From NCBI RefSeq assembly GCF_007748035.1, contig NZ_CP036278.1, positions 3,038,001 through 3,102,000 on the forward strand: a DNA stretch of 64,000 nt, written 5' to 3'. Below the pieces are notes generated by a model that saw only the letters and a program-made list of their open reading frames with translations, was not told where the DNA came from and did no database searches. The DNA comes from Aeoliella mucimassa (lineage in GTDB: Bacteria > Planctomycetota > Planctomycetia > Pirellulales > Lacipirellulaceae). The translations under genes were made by a program, and so were the position numbers. Shown here piece by piece: positions 62,644-64,000 of the stretch (the stretch's first letter is position 1; each line of letters starts with the position of its first letter).

Positions 62644-63678
62644 GGCCTTGTTGAACAATTAGTCACAAACCTCCGTAAAAACTAACGTGGAATGGAACCA
62701 CGTACCTTTTTTACGGAGATCGAACATGGCTACGAAAGAAAAACGAACCTACAAAGTCACGAACTGGAAGGAGTATAACAAGTCGCTCATCGAGCGTGGA
62801 AACATCACTATTTGGTTTAGCGACGAGGCGTTGGAGAACTGGGAACATCCTAACGACCAGACAAAAGTCGGTCGCCCTTTTGTCTTCAGCGATACGGCGA
62901 TCGAGTGCTTGCTGACGATTCGCGAACTGCTGAAACTTCCCTATCGGCAGACTGAGGGATTCGGCCGCTCGCTGGTGGCGATGTTGGGCGTCGAGGCAGC
63001 GATTCCCAATTATTCTTCGCTCGCCAAGCGAGCCAGCAAGCTGAATGTTTCGCTCGATATCGCTAACAAGAGGGGCGACATCGATATCGTGGTGGATAGC
63101 ACCGGCATGAAAGTGTTTGGCGAGGGCGAATGGAAGATGCGGACGCATGGCAAGTCGAAGCGGCGGACATGGCGGAAGCTGCATTTGTCGGTGAATCCTG
63201 ACACCCGCGAGATTGTGGCGGAGATTTTGACCGAGAACAGTTGCCACGATGCCGATGCGGTTCCCGAAATGCTGGAGCAGGTGGAGCAGCCCGTAAAAAA
63301 GTTTCACGGCGACGGTAGTTACGACAAGTGGAAGGTTTATGAAGGGCTGGAATCCGAAGGCATTGAGCCGGTGATTCCGCCGCAGCACAACGCCAAGATC
63401 AAACAACATGGCAACTCTGCGGAGGAGCCTTTGCCCCGGGACGAGGCAATTCGTCAGATTCGACGCAAGGGGCGTAGGAGTTGGAAAGAGGAAGTGGGCT
63501 ATCATCGTAGAAGCTTGGCGGAAACGACCATGTACCGAGTGAAACAAAGCTTTGGGAGCCATCTCAAAAACCGAGTATTCGAAAACCAACAAACGGAAGC
63601 CCGCTTGCGCTGTAAAATCATCAATCAATTCACCCAACTCGGGCTTCCACAGTTCGAGTGGAGTTAGTCAACAAGGCC
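62644..63678 (+). mobile_element. IS5 family (IS903 group) insertion sequence, copy 2
   Basis: 1035 bp, same inverted ends as copy 1, flanked by a 9-bp target duplication ATGGCTCAC at 62635-62643 and 63679-63687. Inserted inside the beta-repeat gene in the same direction as that gene. Confidence 0.96.
62726..63667 (+). CDS. IS5/IS903-type DDE transposase, copy 2
   Basis: 313 residues, identical in sequence to copy 1, with the same DDE motifs and ribosome site (GGAG seven bases before ATG). The identity implies a recent copying event. Confidence 0.95.
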   Translation: MATKEKRTYKVTNWKEYNKSLIERGNITIWFSDEALENWEHPNDQTKVGRPFVFSDTAIECLLTIRELLKLPYRQTEGFGRSLVAMLGVEAAIPNYSSLAKRASKLNVSLDIANKRGDIDIVVDSTGMKVFGEGEWKMRTHGKSKRRTWRKLHLSVNPDTREIVAEILTENSCHDADAVPEMLEQVEQPVKKFHGDGSYDKWKVYEGLESEGIEPVIPPQHNAKIKQHGNSAEEPLPRDEAIRQIRRKGRRSWKEEVGYHRRSLAETTMYRVKQSFGSHLKNRVFENQQTEARLRCKIINQFTQLGLPQFEWS

Positions 63679-64000
63679 ATGGCTCACTGACAGTCGCACA
63701 TGGAGGGGTGGTTACAACCGGCAGATTGCAAGCTTCCTTGGACGACCTCTATGGCGATGGCACCATTCACGTAAGCTCAAGCGTCTTGCTTGATGCTAAT
63801 TTGAGGTATGACGCTTCAAGTGGTAACGAGATAATCACAAGTTTCGGTTCAGGTGGTTTGCTCAACATAGCGGTCGGTAATCGACTAGATTTAGGCTGGA
63901 GATCCCACGGTAGTTTAGAGATTGTCGAGGGAGCAATACTAACTAGTGGCGCCAGCGATTTAGGCCGAAACATAAACACCAGTGGCACAGTGAATGTTAG
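63679..64000 (+). pseudogene. 3' part of the split beta-repeat gene, continuing past the window
   Basis: Joining 62643 to 63688 (removing the IS and one target copy) restores one frame reading GQIDNGSLTVAHGGVVTTGR and onward without a stop to the window edge, with the same repeat type (SHGSLEIVEGAILTSG). The original protein is therefore longer than 306 residues; its C-terminus lies outside the window. Confidence 0.85.

Noticed and set aside
60761-63678. Composite transposon formed by the two IS copies
   Set aside because: Each copy has its own different 9-bp target duplication and the interior holds only part of the split gene, so they inserted independently.

Overview
The window looks like chromosomal DNA of a planctomycete, probably order Pirellulales. 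The supporting signs are a pilin-like DUF1559-type domain, PEP-CTERM/dockerin secreted proteins, membrane proteins that begin with an NPYSAPQ-type segment, moderate-to-high GC, frequent GTG starts, and housekeeping gene sets arranged as in that phylum. This assignment is inferred from protein character; there is no rRNA gene in the window.

Layout. 0-3.1 kb (minus): pepQ-like, accB, accC. 3.4-8.7 kb (plus): a QueD/PTPS enzyme, then a three-gene ion-driven motor-like operon (one MotA/TolQ/ExbB channel protein with a long tail and two different ExbD/MotB-like partners). 8.7-10.7 kb (minus): Rrf2 regulator, lspA, DksA/TraR protein. 10.9-15 kb (plus): threonine synthase, dapB, a small Cys protein, an LplT-like MFS transporter. 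15-17 kb (minus): HMA lipoprotein, thiC. 17-18.8 kb (plus): a PPP-type phosphatase and a PEP-CTERM/dockerin protein. 18.8-21.5 kb (minus): an HtrA-like protein that has lost its catalytic triad, and recA. 21.5-22.7 kb is non-coding with a cluster of short inverted repeats. 22.7-28 kb (plus): a membrane protein, a large secreted clan GH-A glycosidase, and two tandem paralogous membrane proteins. 28-33.6 kb: GNAT-nitrilase fusion, UVR-motif protein, LarE, PII protein, and a nucleotidyltransferase fused to a GHMP-like domain. 33.7-41.7 kb (minus): a complete F1Fo ATP synthase operon. 42-51 kb: Rho_N/DUF4912 protein, thpR, PfkB kinase, pilin-like fusion protein, glnS, macrodomain protein, SDR. 51.2-52.3 kb (minus): an Fe(II)/2-oxoglutarate enzyme with the HxA motif of SyrB2-type halogenases. 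53.5-55.6 kb: an array of 21 hairpins. 55.6-59.6 kb (minus): amt (with a textbook sigma-54 promoter), ftsY, nusB, ribH. 59.7-64 kb: a methyltransferase and two identical inverted IS5/IS903-type elements, one of which splits a beta-repeat secreted protein gene.

Most interesting points: (1) the 2-kb array of 21 hairpins with an almost invariant 12-nt loop and changing but self-complementary stems, lying at the 3' end of amt; (2) the SyrB2-like halogenase candidate, which stands without any carrier-protein or NRPS gene; (3) the motor operon, where one ExbD-like partner keeps the membrane Asp and the other has Ala at the equivalent place, suggesting an asymmetric B-subunit pair; (4) the HtrA pseudoprotease; (5) signal-peptide-like leaders on ATP synthase subunits b and c.

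All family assignments come from reading motifs by eye; no database search was run. Start codons were chosen from ribosome binding sites and family lengths, and alternatives are noted.
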